Part shown: one piece after another, positions 50,599 through 59,176 of the stretch
Numbering within the stretch: position 1 is the first letter of the stretch
Layout of the letters: each line of letters opens with the position of its first letter
Notes under the pieces: model-generated
Database searches by the model: none
Told to the model about the DNA's origin: nothing
What the model saw: only the letters and a program-made list of their open reading frames with translations
Source: F23-B02 sp963632825
GTDB taxonomy: Bacteria > Bacillota > Clostridia > Oscillospirales > Oscillospiraceae
Reading direction: 5' to 3'
Assembly (NCBI GenBank): GCA_963632825.1
Contig: CAVGWF010000005.1
Span: 1-64,000 of the forward strand
DNA length: 64,000 nt
Position numbers and translations under genes: made by a program

Positions 50599-51170
50599 GG
50601 ATAGTTTGTCTTGGAGACAGCCTTATATCCGGTTACGGCGTAGAAAAAGGCGAAGGCTGGGTCGATATCCTCAACCGTGACGGCAAGCACCAATGGATAA
50701 ATGCCGGCATCGCCGGTGACACGACGGGCGGCATGCTGGCTCGGATCAGCTCCGATGTTTTTCCCCACAGGCCCTGCACCGCCCTTATTATGGGCGGGTA
50801 CAACGACATAATGCTGCTCAACAGCCCTGACGCTGCAAAGGCAAACATAATGGCAATTGCTCACCAATGTGTTTCCGCCGGAATAATGCCCATCATATGT
50901 ATTCCCATACCCATATGTCCTACAGGTGCGGCTCCTTGGGCAGAGCTGATTGATGTTCGTCTTGCCGAGCATTTTACAAAGCGCTATTGCGGCTGGCTTC
51001 AGGTCTTTGCGGATACCTTCAGATTTGCATCCGTTGATCTGCGCCCGAATTACGAGGCATTCATCGGGCGTGCCGGAAAAAAGGCGGCATATTTGCCCGA
51101 CGGCATACATCCGTCTCCGGACGGGCACAGAGTGATCGCAGGCACGCTCCGGCAGGCGCTTTTGAAATAG
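50595..51170 (+). CDS. SGNH/GDSL-family hydrolase
   Basis: 191 aa from the ATG at 50595, overlapping the E3 stop by ATGA. The blocks are present in order: CLGDSL with nucleophile S9, GGYND with the oxyanion Asn, and DGIHPSPDGH with the catalytic Asp-His. There is no signal peptide, so it is a cytoplasmic esterase, thioesterase or deacetylase. Coupling to a dehydrogenase operon is unusual and suggests it acts on the substrate or product of that pathway. Substrate unknown. Confidence 0.88.
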   Translation: MRIVCLGDSLISGYGVEKGEGWVDILNRDGKHQWINAGIAGDTTGGMLARISSDVFPHRPCTALIMGGYNDIMLLNSPDAAKANIMAIAHQCVSAGIMPIICIPIPICPTGAAPWAELIDVRLAEHFTKRYCGWLQVFADTFRFASVDLRPNYEAFIGRAGKKAAYLPDGIHPSPDGHRVIAGTLRQALLK

Positions 51171-51186
51171 TCTCACTCCAATATTT

Positions 51187-51216
51187 TTCCCGCCGCTCTC
51201 TGCGGCGGGAATTTTT
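51187..51216. terminator. Bidirectional terminator after the SGNH gene
   Basis: A perfect 10-bp stem (51187-51196 with 51202-51211) has T-runs on both sides. Confidence 0.85.
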
Positions 51217-51226
51217 GCGCCCGTGT

Positions 51227-51299
51227 TGATCATACTGCCGCCATCGGCAGTATGATCACAAATTGTGCCTTGTTTGCGGCATATCCTGTATGTTATAAT
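51227..51299 (+). promoter_or_regulatory. 14-bp perfect inverted repeat and promoter of the RyR-TIR operon
   Basis: Arms 51227-51240 and 51245-51258 are exact reverse complements around a 4-base loop, with no T-tract after them, so an operator is more likely than a terminator. Downstream lie TTGTTT (51270-51275) and an extended -10 TGTTATAAT (51291-51299) with an 18-bp spacer. The repeat is just upstream of the -35, where activators often bind. Confidence 0.6.
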
Positions 51300-51394
51300 G
51301 TGCTGAGAAAGTGCGGATATTCGCAGCTTCCGTTGTCCGTCAGCAGTGAAAACGGAAATTTGATATCCGTCAATAAGATTGAGGGAGAAATACT

Positions 51395-53260
51395 GTGGCA
51401 TCTTCTATCTGCATTATAACCGTTACGGCAGCCCTTTTCCTGGCGATCATCATCTCGCTTGCCGTAAAGGGCAAGACATACAATAACGCCGTCCAGATCG
51501 TTATCCTGATCGCGGGGCTGGCGGGAATTGCCCTATACGGATACGGCTTTTCGGTTGTGGATTCCGATCAGCCTTTCCTTGCGGTCATAAAAAGTCTGGT
51601 CTCACTTGCCACCATGTATCTTGGAAGGAACAGCTTTTCGGAGATCGCCGATACTCCGCTTATGCAGTACACTCTCGTTCAGGTGATTTTTTGGCTGGCT
51701 CACTTCGCTGCCGTATATGCGTTTGCGGGGACGATCATTGTCAATATGGGCGAAAGCGTGCTGTCCCGGCTGCGGCTTCTTATGTCCCGCCGCGGTGAGC
51801 TTGTTATTGTTTACGGAGTAAATGACAACTCTCTTTCTCTGACCAAAACGCTCATTGAAAAGCGGAGTTCATCGATCTTCTTCATAGGCAAGGCAACGGA
51901 TGCGGAGCGTAATATGATCCGCTCGCTCGGATGCACACTGTATGAAAACGACGATGATCTGGTGCCGACACCGGATATCCTGAAAAAAATGGGCTTAAAA
52001 AGCAGCCGCAGGCTTATGCTCTGCTGCGTTCAGAGCGCAAAATCCCAAAACATATTTTTTGCCGATGCCTTCATGAATGCCATGAAAAAAATCGGCTGCG
52101 ATCCGCAGAAGACGAAGCTCGTCATCGGAGGATATGAGGAAGCGATAGGAGATCGTTTTCAGGTGCTGGCAGACAAAAAGTACGGATTCGGCAATGTCCT
52201 TGCCTACGATGATCATATGATGACCGCCAGACAGCTGATCTGTCAGAACCCGCCTGTGGATACCCTGAGCTTTGACGGCAGCTGCCGCGCAAAGGAGGAC
52301 TTTGAAGCTCTGGTGGTCGGCTTCGGACAGAGCGGAATGGCCGCCCTGCACTATCTCCTTCTCAACGGAATGTTTGAAGGCTCGGAGTTTAGGGCGGATG
52401 TGTTTGCATCCGACTGTGATTCCGTTTCGGGCAGGATCATGAACCATTGCCCTGATATCAGAGAGTACTTTCATGTGACATTCCACAACAAAAACGCAAA
52501 AAGTCAGGAATTTTACGAATTTCTCGAAGGACATTGCAAGACCCTGAAGTACATTGTCCTGTGCTGCGGGAAAACAGGCAACGAGGAGCTTGCCTATGAA
52601 ATTTCGAGATTCCTCAAATTTCACAACAAGCGCCTGCCGGTTTACTGCCTCACAAGGGATGAGTACATAGAGATCAAATACTGGGATACTCTGCCTGCCG
52701 GGTGGACTCTCTATGACAGCGACATTCTGATAAGCGACCGTGCAGACAGGCTTGCCATGGCGTATAATCACTATTACTGTCAGGGAAACGGCAAAACCAT
52801 GCTTGAAAACTGGTTTGCCTGTGACAGCTTCAGCCGCGAAAGCTCCAGGGCGGCGGCAGACTTCATGCCGTCCCTCCTCCGCATGGCGGGTCTGACCGAA
52901 AAGGAGGTCCTCGAAAACGGACTCTGTCTTACTCCCGGGCAGGAGCTGAATCTGGCAAAGACAGAGCATCTGCGCTGGTGCTCCTTCCATCTGAATAACG
53001 GCTTCCGGCCTATGACTGCCGAGGAGTTCAATGACCGGTGCAGACAATACCTCGCCGAAAGGTCGGCAGGACAGAAGCCGGCAACGCGTATCACCAAGAA
53101 TATGCGCACGCATACCCACGCCTGCCTCGTCGGCTGGGATGAGCTCAATGAGCTGTCCGAGGCCGAAAGCGCGGTTACCGGTCAGAGTGTGGATTATCAG
53201 CAGGCGGATATAAACAATGTTCGCGTGATCCCCCTTGCATTAAAGCTAATTCAGGAATAA
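51395..53260 (+). CDS. Membrane protein with two TrkA-N-like Rossmann domains and a C-terminal RyR domain
   Basis: 621 aa from a GTG at 51395 (GAGGGAG upstream). Three clear membrane helices (about 4-22, 32-51, 94-114) flank a hydrophobic region (66-78) that resembles a pore loop but lacks a TVGYG filter. A first Rossmann-like domain starts at ELVIVYGVNDN (135-145), and a second at ALVVGFGQSGMAALHYLL (about 310). The C-terminus (520-600) reads LAKTEHLRWCSFHLNNGFRP and later HACLVGWDELNELSEAE, matching the RyR repeat domain found in bacterial signalling proteins. It is co-transcribed with the TIR gene 22 bp downstream. It is probably a ligand-gated membrane sensor. Confidence 0.75.
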   Translation: MASSICIITVTAALFLAIIISLAVKGKTYNNAVQIVILIAGLAGIALYGYGFSVVDSDQPFLAVIKSLVSLATMYLGRNSFSEIADTPLMQYTLVQVIFWLAHFAAVYAFAGTIIVNMGESVLSRLRLLMSRRGELVIVYGVNDNSLSLTKTLIEKRSSSIFFIGKATDAERNMIRSLGCTLYENDDDLVPTPDILKKMGLKSSRRLMLCCVQSAKSQNIFFADAFMNAMKKIGCDPQKTKLVIGGYEEAIGDRFQVLADKKYGFGNVLAYDDHMMTARQLICQNPPVDTLSFDGSCRAKEDFEALVVGFGQSGMAALHYLLLNGMFEGSEFRADVFASDCDSVSGRIMNHCPDIREYFHVTFHNKNAKSQEFYEFLEGHCKTLKYIVLCCGKTGNEELAYEISRFLKFHNKRLPVYCLTRDEYIEIKYWDTLPAGWTLYDSDILISDRADRLAMAYNHYYCQGNGKTMLENWFACDSFSRESSRAAADFMPSLLRMAGLTEKEVLENGLCLTPGQELNLAKTEHLRWCSFHLNNGFRPMTAEEFNDRCRQYLAERSAGQKPATRITKNMRTHTHACLVGWDELNELSEAESAVTGQSVDYQQADINNVRVIPLALKLIQE

Positions 53261-53282
53261 CCGATAAAAAGGAGATCTTAAA

Positions 53283-56200
53283 ATGGAGCGAAAATATCTC
53301 GCCTATATAAGCTATCGCCATACTGCGGTCGATAAGGAGGCGGCAATCGCAATCCAAAGGCAGCTTGAGCACTATCGTATCCCAAAAGCGCTGAGAAAGG
53401 ACGGTAAAGTGCGGCTCGGCGTCGTTTTCCGCGATACCGATGAGCTGAACGTTTCGCCCGATCTGTCTCAGAGCCTCTGCACGGCGCTCGATAATTCGGA
53501 GTATCTGATCGTTCTTTGCTCGCCGGAATACAAGAAATCCGATTGGTGCAGACAGGAGATCGTCTATTTTCTGAAGCATCACAGCGTTGAAAGCATCCTG
53601 CCGGTGCTCGTTAACGGCACTCCCTCCGAAGCCTTCCCCGAGGAGATCGTCTGCCGGAGCATTGTGGACGGCAAGGAGATCATTTCCGAGCCGCTTGCGG
53701 CAAATGTCGCGGGCGAGACTGTCAAGGAAATGAAGCAGAACATAAAAAAGGAGTACCTCCGTCTTGTCGCTAAAATGATCGGCTGCCACTACGACGAGCT
53801 GATCCAGCGGCAGAGGCGGTATGAATGGCAGCAGAAAACCGCCGTCTTGGGAACGGCGTTTGCCGTCCTGCTCGCATTTACCGCACTGCTGCTGGTAAAA
53901 AACGCCCAGATCAACTCGCAGTATCAGGAAATGAGACGCAGTCAGGCACAGTATCTGGCCAAGCTCTCCCTCGAGCAGTACGAGGCGGGCGATGCCAAGT
54001 CGGCGGCAGAGTCCGTTCTGAAGATCCTTCCCGAGGGCAATGACGACGGACCGGTCGTGCCCGAGCAGATGTATGCGCTGTCAACCATAGTGAACGCATA
54101 CAACAATTCCTATGTGCCGAAGAACTTCATTTCCCTTCCGGAACGCGACCAGAAGGTCTTTTCGAGCGACTGCTCTCTCCTGTTTTCGTATTCGTCTTAT
54201 CTTCTGGAGGTATACAATACGGCTTACGGCACGGTCAAATATACCTTTGAACCGGACAGCTTTGCAAGGCGGCATACAGAGCTTGCGGAGAAATATCCCG
54301 GTCTGGAGTCACTTGCCATTTCGGACATTGCTCCGACAGAGGGCGGCAAATTCATCGTCGCCTCGTCGTCCTGCGTTTTTGAGCTTGACATAGACGACAA
54401 TTCGTATTTCAAATACATCGCCCCGCACGGCTCCGATCTGTATTACAAAAACGGAAAGGTCGCCGTTTGCTCAATGGGCTCGGTCTCCGTGTACGACTGC
54501 GGCACCGGAGAGCTCCTTTATGAAAGAGACTTTAACGGCGCGTCCGGCGAGACCAATGTGACCTATCTGATCAAGGACCTCTGCTGGAACGAGGATGCCG
54601 GTATTTTTGCCATAGGATTGGATTACTCCAACGACGCTGTCCGGACGGGTCTGACGCGCAGTGATCCCGAAGCGAACAGGCAGGAGGACGAGTACTTCAG
54701 AAATAATCCTGCCATCGGTCTTGCTGTGGTAGACCTCGCCACCGGCGAGCTCACGAGGCTGTCCGGTCAGCGAACGGTCGAGGTTTCGTTTGCGGGCAGC
54801 GCAGTAGGCGCCGCTCACATGGAATATCCGTCCTATACCGTAGCCTGCGGCAATGTCGGCGCTTCAAGCACCGCCGCACGCTGGTTTGCCGGCATATATG
54901 ACCTCGGCTCGGGAGAATGTATCTATCAGAGCGACATGCTTCTGGGCGAGACCTATAACTCCTTCGGCTTCTCAAGCGGAAGCATTACCGTCGACGGCAG
55001 TGCACGGTCCGTATATGAGCTATGGATGGGAAAGACGGGCATCGTCCTCGACGCGGAGACGAACGGTCTTCTCACCATGGAATCGTTCCGCGCGGATATC
55101 ATCGCCATGGAGTATCACAGAGATTCCCTGCCGATGATCGTTCTGTCGAACGGCTCTCTCCAGCTCATGACGATCTCAGAAGCGGCACAGTCATACCTGA
55201 GAACAAGCGTTATGAAGCTGGACACGGTGGTAAAGTATGCCGCGAGGGCGGGCGAGGACTATTATCTGCTCACTGACACCGGCATGATCCAATGCAGCCT
55301 TTCCACATGGAACGCCACGACCTCCGTCACGAAAATCGCCGACGGGCTTGAGGATTATCAGGCAAGAGTTTTCCGTTATTATGACAGCGAGCAGGGCATG
55401 CTGCGGCTCGTGGGCTATGAGGCTCCGGGCGTAAACCGGGCCGACGGAAGCTATTCGGCGCTGGAGGTATACAAGTGCTTCGGCAGCATCCGCCAGTTTT
55501 CTTACATAGCCGAGGATCCGAACAGCAGCATAAGGGCCTGCAGCATCTCGGGAGACGGGAGCGAGATATTCATTCTGGAGCAGAAGTCCGACGGCAGCAC
55601 CACACTGCACTGCTTTGATTTCAAGTTCGACAAATTGAAATACGACTGTGAGCTTTCGTCAAAGCTCGTCAGCGCCGGAGCGCTTACCGATATACAGTCG
55701 GCGGGATTTTCGGAGGACGGAAAAGCGCTCTGGGTCGCAGGGAAAAGCACCGCTCATATCTATGACCTTGACGCTGAGGGCGCCTGCCGCACGGAATATA
55801 AGTCAGGCTCTGCGATAGAGTGCCCCGCGCTCACCGAAAGCGGGCAGTACCTCGTGTGGATAGAAAAAAATTCAAAAGCCGATGGAATCGACCTCGTGCT
55901 TATGGACACGGAAACCGGAGAGGTCAAGACTACCAAGCTTTCCTCGTCCTTTGGTTCATCGGGTTCGGTCTGCACGGTTCTGCCGGCTCAGGACAATAAT
56001 GTAATAGTATATGACGGCTGTATGGAGCTCGCTGTCTATAACGCGGAGGAACGGTCGCTTATCGACACGATCAAGGTCGCACGGGGAAGCAAAATTGCAC
56101 TTCTCGGAAGCAAAACGGAGCTTCTTGCCGCATGTGAGGACACCGTATCGCTGTACGATCTGCAAACCGGAGAGCTGAAAAGCCAGCTCGATGTCCCGTA

Positions 56201-56492
56201 TACGATCAGCGAGATCATTACAGACTCCGGAAGCGATGCGTTCGCCGTGTATGTCGGAGGAGGCTATACCAGCGAAAACGACGACGGATGGTTCCTCGGC
56301 GGATGGTATCTTGTTTCCGTGGACGAAAACGGAAATATGTATTTGACCGCTTTCATCTCCAAAAGCGGCTCTTACGGAGCCGTCAGCCCGTCCGGAGGAG
56401 AAATAATCTCAGGGGCATCCTCCGAGGGCTTTGAATTCAAGCGGGTGCTGAGCTTTGATGAGCTTGTGAGCAAGGCGTCCTATCTCACATAA
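53283..56492 (+). CDS. TIR-domain protein with transmembrane helix and C-terminal beta-propeller
   Basis: 1069 aa. The TIR domain (1-150) has YLAYISYRH, the BB-loop-like VVFRDTDEL (48-55) and the alphaC motif SDWCRQE with E92 at the position of the NADase glutamate of SARM1 and plant TIRs. A single membrane helix follows (about 186-205). The next 800 residues are a run of beta-strand repeats of WD40/quinoprotein type (for example VSVYDCGTGELLYE, VSLYDLQTGELKSQL). The TIR side should face the cytoplasm and the propeller the outside, judging by the charged flanks. AAGGAGATC precedes the ATG. A TIR NAD+-cleaving effector paired with a RyR membrane protein is the likely reading; activity is unproven. 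Confidence 0.8.
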   Translation: MERKYLAYISYRHTAVDKEAAIAIQRQLEHYRIPKALRKDGKVRLGVVFRDTDELNVSPDLSQSLCTALDNSEYLIVLCSPEYKKSDWCRQEIVYFLKHHSVESILPVLVNGTPSEAFPEEIVCRSIVDGKEIISEPLAANVAGETVKEMKQNIKKEYLRLVAKMIGCHYDELIQRQRRYEWQQKTAVLGTAFAVLLAFTALLLVKNAQINSQYQEMRRSQAQYLAKLSLEQYEAGDAKSAAESVLKILPEGNDDGPVVPEQMYALSTIVNAYNNSYVPKNFISLPERDQKVFSSDCSLLFSYSSYLLEVYNTAYGTVKYTFEPDSFARRHTELAEKYPGLESLAISDIAPTEGGKFIVASSSCVFELDIDDNSYFKYIAPHGSDLYYKNGKVAVCSMGSVSVYDCGTGELLYERDFNGASGETNVTYLIKDLCWNEDAGIFAIGLDYSNDAVRTGLTRSDPEANRQEDEYFRNNPAIGLAVVDLATGELTRLSGQRTVEVSFAGSAVGAAHMEYPSYTVACGNVGASSTAARWFAGIYDLGSGECIYQSDMLLGETYNSFGFSSGSITVDGSARSVYELWMGKTGIVLDAETNGLLTMESFRADIIAMEYHRDSLPMIVLSNGSLQLMTISEAAQSYLRTSVMKLDTVVKYAARAGEDYYLLTDTGMIQCSLSTWNATTSVTKIADGLEDYQARVFRYYDSEQGMLRLVGYEAPGVNRADGSYSALEVYKCFGSIRQFSYIAEDPNSSIRACSISGDGSEIFILEQKSDGSTTLHCFDFKFDKLKYDCELSSKLVSAGALTDIQSAGFSEDGKALWVAGKSTAHIYDLDAEGACRTEYKSGSAIECPALTESGQYLVWIEKNSKADGIDLVLMDTETGEVKTTKLSSSFGSSGSVCTVLPAQDNNVIVYDGCMELAVYNAEERSLIDTIKVARGSKIALLGSKTELLAACEDTVSLYDLQTGELKSQLDVPYTISEIITDSGSDAFAVYVGGGYTSENDDGWFLGGWYLVSVDENGNMYLTAFISKSGSYGAVSPSGGEIISGASSEGFEFKRVLSFDELVSKASYLT

Positions 56493-56530
56493 CGGCCGTT
56501 TACTCGGCAGCACGGGTCCTTGACAGGCTT

Positions 56531-56574
56531 AAATGCCGGTGCAGCCATCCATGGGATGAGCTGCACCGGCATTT
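56531..56574. terminator. Bidirectional terminator hairpin
   Basis: A perfect 14-bp outer stem (56531-56544 with 56561-56574) plus an inner 5-bp stem (56546-56550 with 56554-56558), between convergent genes. Confidence 0.8.
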
Positions 56575-56603
56575 ATTACTTATGCATTATAAAACCGTAA
56601 TTC

Positions 56604-57302
56604 CTATTTCGTCGTATCGGCTCCGCAGTTGCTGCAAAAGCGGCTGCCGGGGGTGAGCTGATTGCCGCAGTGAATGCAGAACTTGGGTGCGGCCGACTGA
56701 GGCTGGGCGCCGTACTGCGGCTGAGCATAGCCTCCGTTATACTGCTGCGGGTTATAATTGCTGCTGTGCTGCTGAGGTGCGCTGTACGGCTGGCTCTGCT
56801 GCTGAGACTGAGCGGGGCGGTACGGCTGGCTCTGCTGCTGGGACTGAGCGGGGCGGTACGGCTGGCTCTGCTGCTGGGACTGAGGTGCGCTGTACTGCGG
56901 CTGCTGTGTGTTGGAGGCAGGCTTCTGAGGTGCAGAGTATGTCTGCGCATTGCCGGTGAAGGTGACGGTATTATTGGTGCTGCTGTTAGTGGGAGCGGTC
57001 TCGCCCTTTTTTATATACAGTCCCTTTTTCTTGAGCACAGAGGAGCCGATAGCGCAGCCGATGGCTGTCCACAGAGCATAGGGTGCGGCATTGTAGCCGA
57101 TAAGATAGCCCGCGTTATAGGCAGCGGCTCCGCCGGAGCTCATATTTATTATTACGAAAATCGCAAATACCACGAGGTTTCCGCCAAAGCAGTAGTTCTG
57201 ATACTTCTTTGCCTGTATGGGCTCTTTGGTCGAGTAAACAATAATGAGCGGGATGAGGGCATAAGCTGCAAATGTAATAAGTACGCTGACAATGGGATTC
57301 AT
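56604..57302 (-). CDS. Membrane protein with Gln/Ser/Pro repeats and a zinc ribbon
   Basis: 232 aa. Three or so membrane helices occupy residues 1-90. A low-complexity linker (about 105-200) contains near-identical 12-residue repeats SQQQSQPYRPAQ. The C-terminus is a zinc ribbon of the type CIHCGNQLTPGSRFCSNCG. Such C-terminal ribbons are common on small Clostridia membrane proteins; function unknown. The gene is monocistronic and convergent with the TIR gene. Confidence 0.75.
   Translation of the reverse strand: MNPIVSVLITFAAYALIPLIIVYSTKEPIQAKKYQNYCFGGNLVVFAIFVIINMSSGGAAAYNAGYLIGYNAAPYALWTAIGCAIGSSVLKKKGLYIKKGETAPTNSSTNNTVTFTGNAQTYSAPQKPASNTQQPQYSAPQSQQQSQPYRPAQSQQQSQPYRPAQSQQQSQPYSAPQQHSSNYNPQQYNGGYAQPQYGAQPQSAAPKFCIHCGNQLTPGSRFCSNCGADTTK
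56785..56892 (-). repeat. 36-bp in-frame tandem repeat (three units)
   Basis: Units begin at 56785, 56821 and 56857. The first two differ by one base; the third diverges in its last third. They encode SQQQSQPYRPAQ on the minus strand. Copy number may vary by slippage. Confidence 0.8.
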
Positions 57303-57631
57303 AAAACAGACCGCCTTTCAAAAAATGACCGCACTTATTGCGGCAGAATTTCAAGCAATGCAATTATAATTTGTATATAAGCGCGCTGTCAAGTGATGCG
57401 GTCTGTCTGCAATGTGCCAAAAACAGCGATAAGTGCGCAAATTCTGCACGGTTCAACTCGAAAGAACATAAATAATGAAAAAACTATGAACATTAACAAA
57501 TAATTAACGCATCTGCGGTTTGTTGATATAGAAGCTTAACACGCATTGATACTAAAATAACAAACAGAACAGGCGGTGCGGAACTGACCGCGCGCCGAAA
57601 CAACTGTTATTATTTTAGGAGGTAAAACACT
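57303..57631 (+). other. Intergenic leader of the CstA gene
   Basis: AT-rich, no gene seen. An imperfect long-range pair (aaaataacaaacag near 57553 with ctgttattatttt near 57604) and a small stem (gcggt/accgc near 57575) would fold the leader just before the AGGAGG site. No single promoter stands out. Confidence 0.35.
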
Positions 57632-59110
57632 ATGGTAACATTCATAATTGGTCTCGTTATCCTTTTCGTGGGCGCCGCGCTTTACGGCAAGCTCTGTGAA
57701 AAGGTTTTCGGACCCGACGACCGTCAGACTCCGGCATACACGAAAAACGACGGAGTTGACTACGTTCCCATGAAGGGCTGGAAAAACGCCCTCATCAACC
57801 TTCTGAATATCGCCGGTACCGGCCCTATTCTCGGACCTATACAGGGCATACTGTTCGGACCCATCGCATTTATAACCATCCCCATCGGCAATGTTATCGG
57901 CGGTGCCATGCATGACTATTTCTCCGGCATGATCTGCCTGCGTGACGGCGGCTCTCAGATGCCCGACATGGTCAAAAAGTACACCAACAAGGGCGTTTTC
58001 ACGGTATACAATGTTTTCGTATGCCTGCTCCTGCTGCTTGTCGGCGCCGTATTTATCTACACTCCCGGCGACATTGCCGCAAAGCAGGTATTCAACTTCT
58101 CCGGTGCGGCCAACGCGACCTCGACATGGGTCATCTACGGCGTTATCTTCGTGTACTATCTCTGCGCCACCGTATTCCCCATCGACAAGATCATCGGTCG
58201 TATCTACCCCGTATTCGGCGCCATCCTTCTGTTCTCCGCAATCGGCGTTTTTGTCGGTCTGTTCGTCAAGGGCTATCCTCTCCTCAATGTCTGGGACAGC
58301 GTCTGGAGCTACAACGGCGTATTCGACTACAGTAAATACTTTGCAACCAATCACTTCTTCCCGATATTCTTCGTGACCGTCGCCTGCGGTATTCTCTCCG
58401 GCTTCCATTCCACACAGACCGCCATCATCTCCCGCACCATGAAGAGCGAGCGTCAGGGACGCAATACCTTCTACAATATGATGATCCTTGAGGGCTTCAT
58501 CGCAATGGTGTGGGCAGCCGGCGCAATGGGCGTTTACAACCTCGGACTTCAGGAGGCAAAGGCTGCTCTCGCAACGGATACCGTCGGTATCGTCTGCAAG
58601 AATCTCCTCGGACCCGTCGGCGGCGTTATCGCTCTGCTGGGCGTTATCGTTCTGCCTATCACCTCGGGCGACACTGCGCTGCGCGCTCTGCGTCTGACGG
58701 TCGCCGATTCCCTGCACATCAAGCAGGACTCCAACCTCAAGCGCCTCGGTCTGTCGGCCATCATCTTCGCGCTCGTCGCCGGTATCCTCGTTTGGGCAAA
58801 GTCCAACGCCGACGGCTTCAATGTCCTGTGGCGCTACTTTGCATGGGCAAACCAGACGCTGGCTCTATTCGCCTTCGTTGCGATCTCCGTGTGGATGTTT
58901 GAAAACGGCAAGAGCAAGTGGGTCTGGATGCCGCTCATTCCGGGCGCGTTCTATGCCTTTGTCACCATCACCTACATAATGAATGCAGAGATCGGCTTTA
59001 ACCTGCCGTGGAACATTGCCTATATCATCGGCACCGTCTGCGCAGTGGTCTACTTCATCGGCATTATCATCTACGGCAAAAACCGTGCCGCAAAAATAAA
59101 GCTCGCATAG
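57632..59110 (+). CDS. cstA: CstA-family transporter (peptide or pyruvate)
   Basis: 492 aa with about 14 membrane helices. Diagnostic segments are NIAGTGPILGPIQGILFGP, the HDYFSGM motif and GFHSTQTAIISRTM. It belongs to the shorter Firmicutes form of the carbon-starvation protein family (E. coli CstA is 701 aa). E. coli relatives import peptides (CstA) or pyruvate (BtsT). The ATG follows AGGAGG. The gene is monocistronic and ends at a strong terminator. The substrate cannot be read from sequence. Confidence 0.93.
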   Translation: MVTFIIGLVILFVGAALYGKLCEKVFGPDDRQTPAYTKNDGVDYVPMKGWKNALINLLNIAGTGPILGPIQGILFGPIAFITIPIGNVIGGAMHDYFSGMICLRDGGSQMPDMVKKYTNKGVFTVYNVFVCLLLLLVGAVFIYTPGDIAAKQVFNFSGAANATSTWVIYGVIFVYYLCATVFPIDKIIGRIYPVFGAILLFSAIGVFVGLFVKGYPLLNVWDSVWSYNGVFDYSKYFATNHFFPIFFVTVACGILSGFHSTQTAIISRTMKSERQGRNTFYNMMILEGFIAMVWAAGAMGVYNLGLQEAKAALATDTVGIVCKNLLGPVGGVIALLGVIVLPITSGDTALRALRLTVADSLHIKQDSNLKRLGLSAIIFALVAGILVWAKSNADGFNVLWRYFAWANQTLALFAFVAISVWMFENGKSKWVWMPLIPGAFYAFVTITYIMNAEIGFNLPWNIAYIIGTVCAVVYFIGIIIYGKNRAAKIKLA

Positions 59111-59131
59111 AGCCGGCTTAAATTCCATATG

Positions 59132-59160
59132 AAAAAACCGCCCTGAGGGGCGGTTTTTTT
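59132..59160. terminator. Bidirectional terminator
   Basis: A perfect 12-bp stem (59132-59143 with 59148-59159) with a 4-nt loop and A/T runs on both ends, between convergent genes. Confidence 0.9.
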
Positions 59161-59176
59161 CAATTTCGTATCGGTT

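Noticed and set aside
51395..51740. Reading the RyR protein as a classical K+ channel
   Set aside because: The hydrophobic loop near residues 66-80 has no TVGYG-like filter, so only a channel-like or sensor role can be suggested.
56785..56892. CRISPR-like regular repeat
   Set aside because: The units are directly tandem without spacers and encode an in-frame 12-residue protein repeat.
57536..58717. 393-codon minus-strand frame opposite cstA
   Set aside because: Antisense to a well-conserved transporter; no Shine-Dalgarno and atypical composition.
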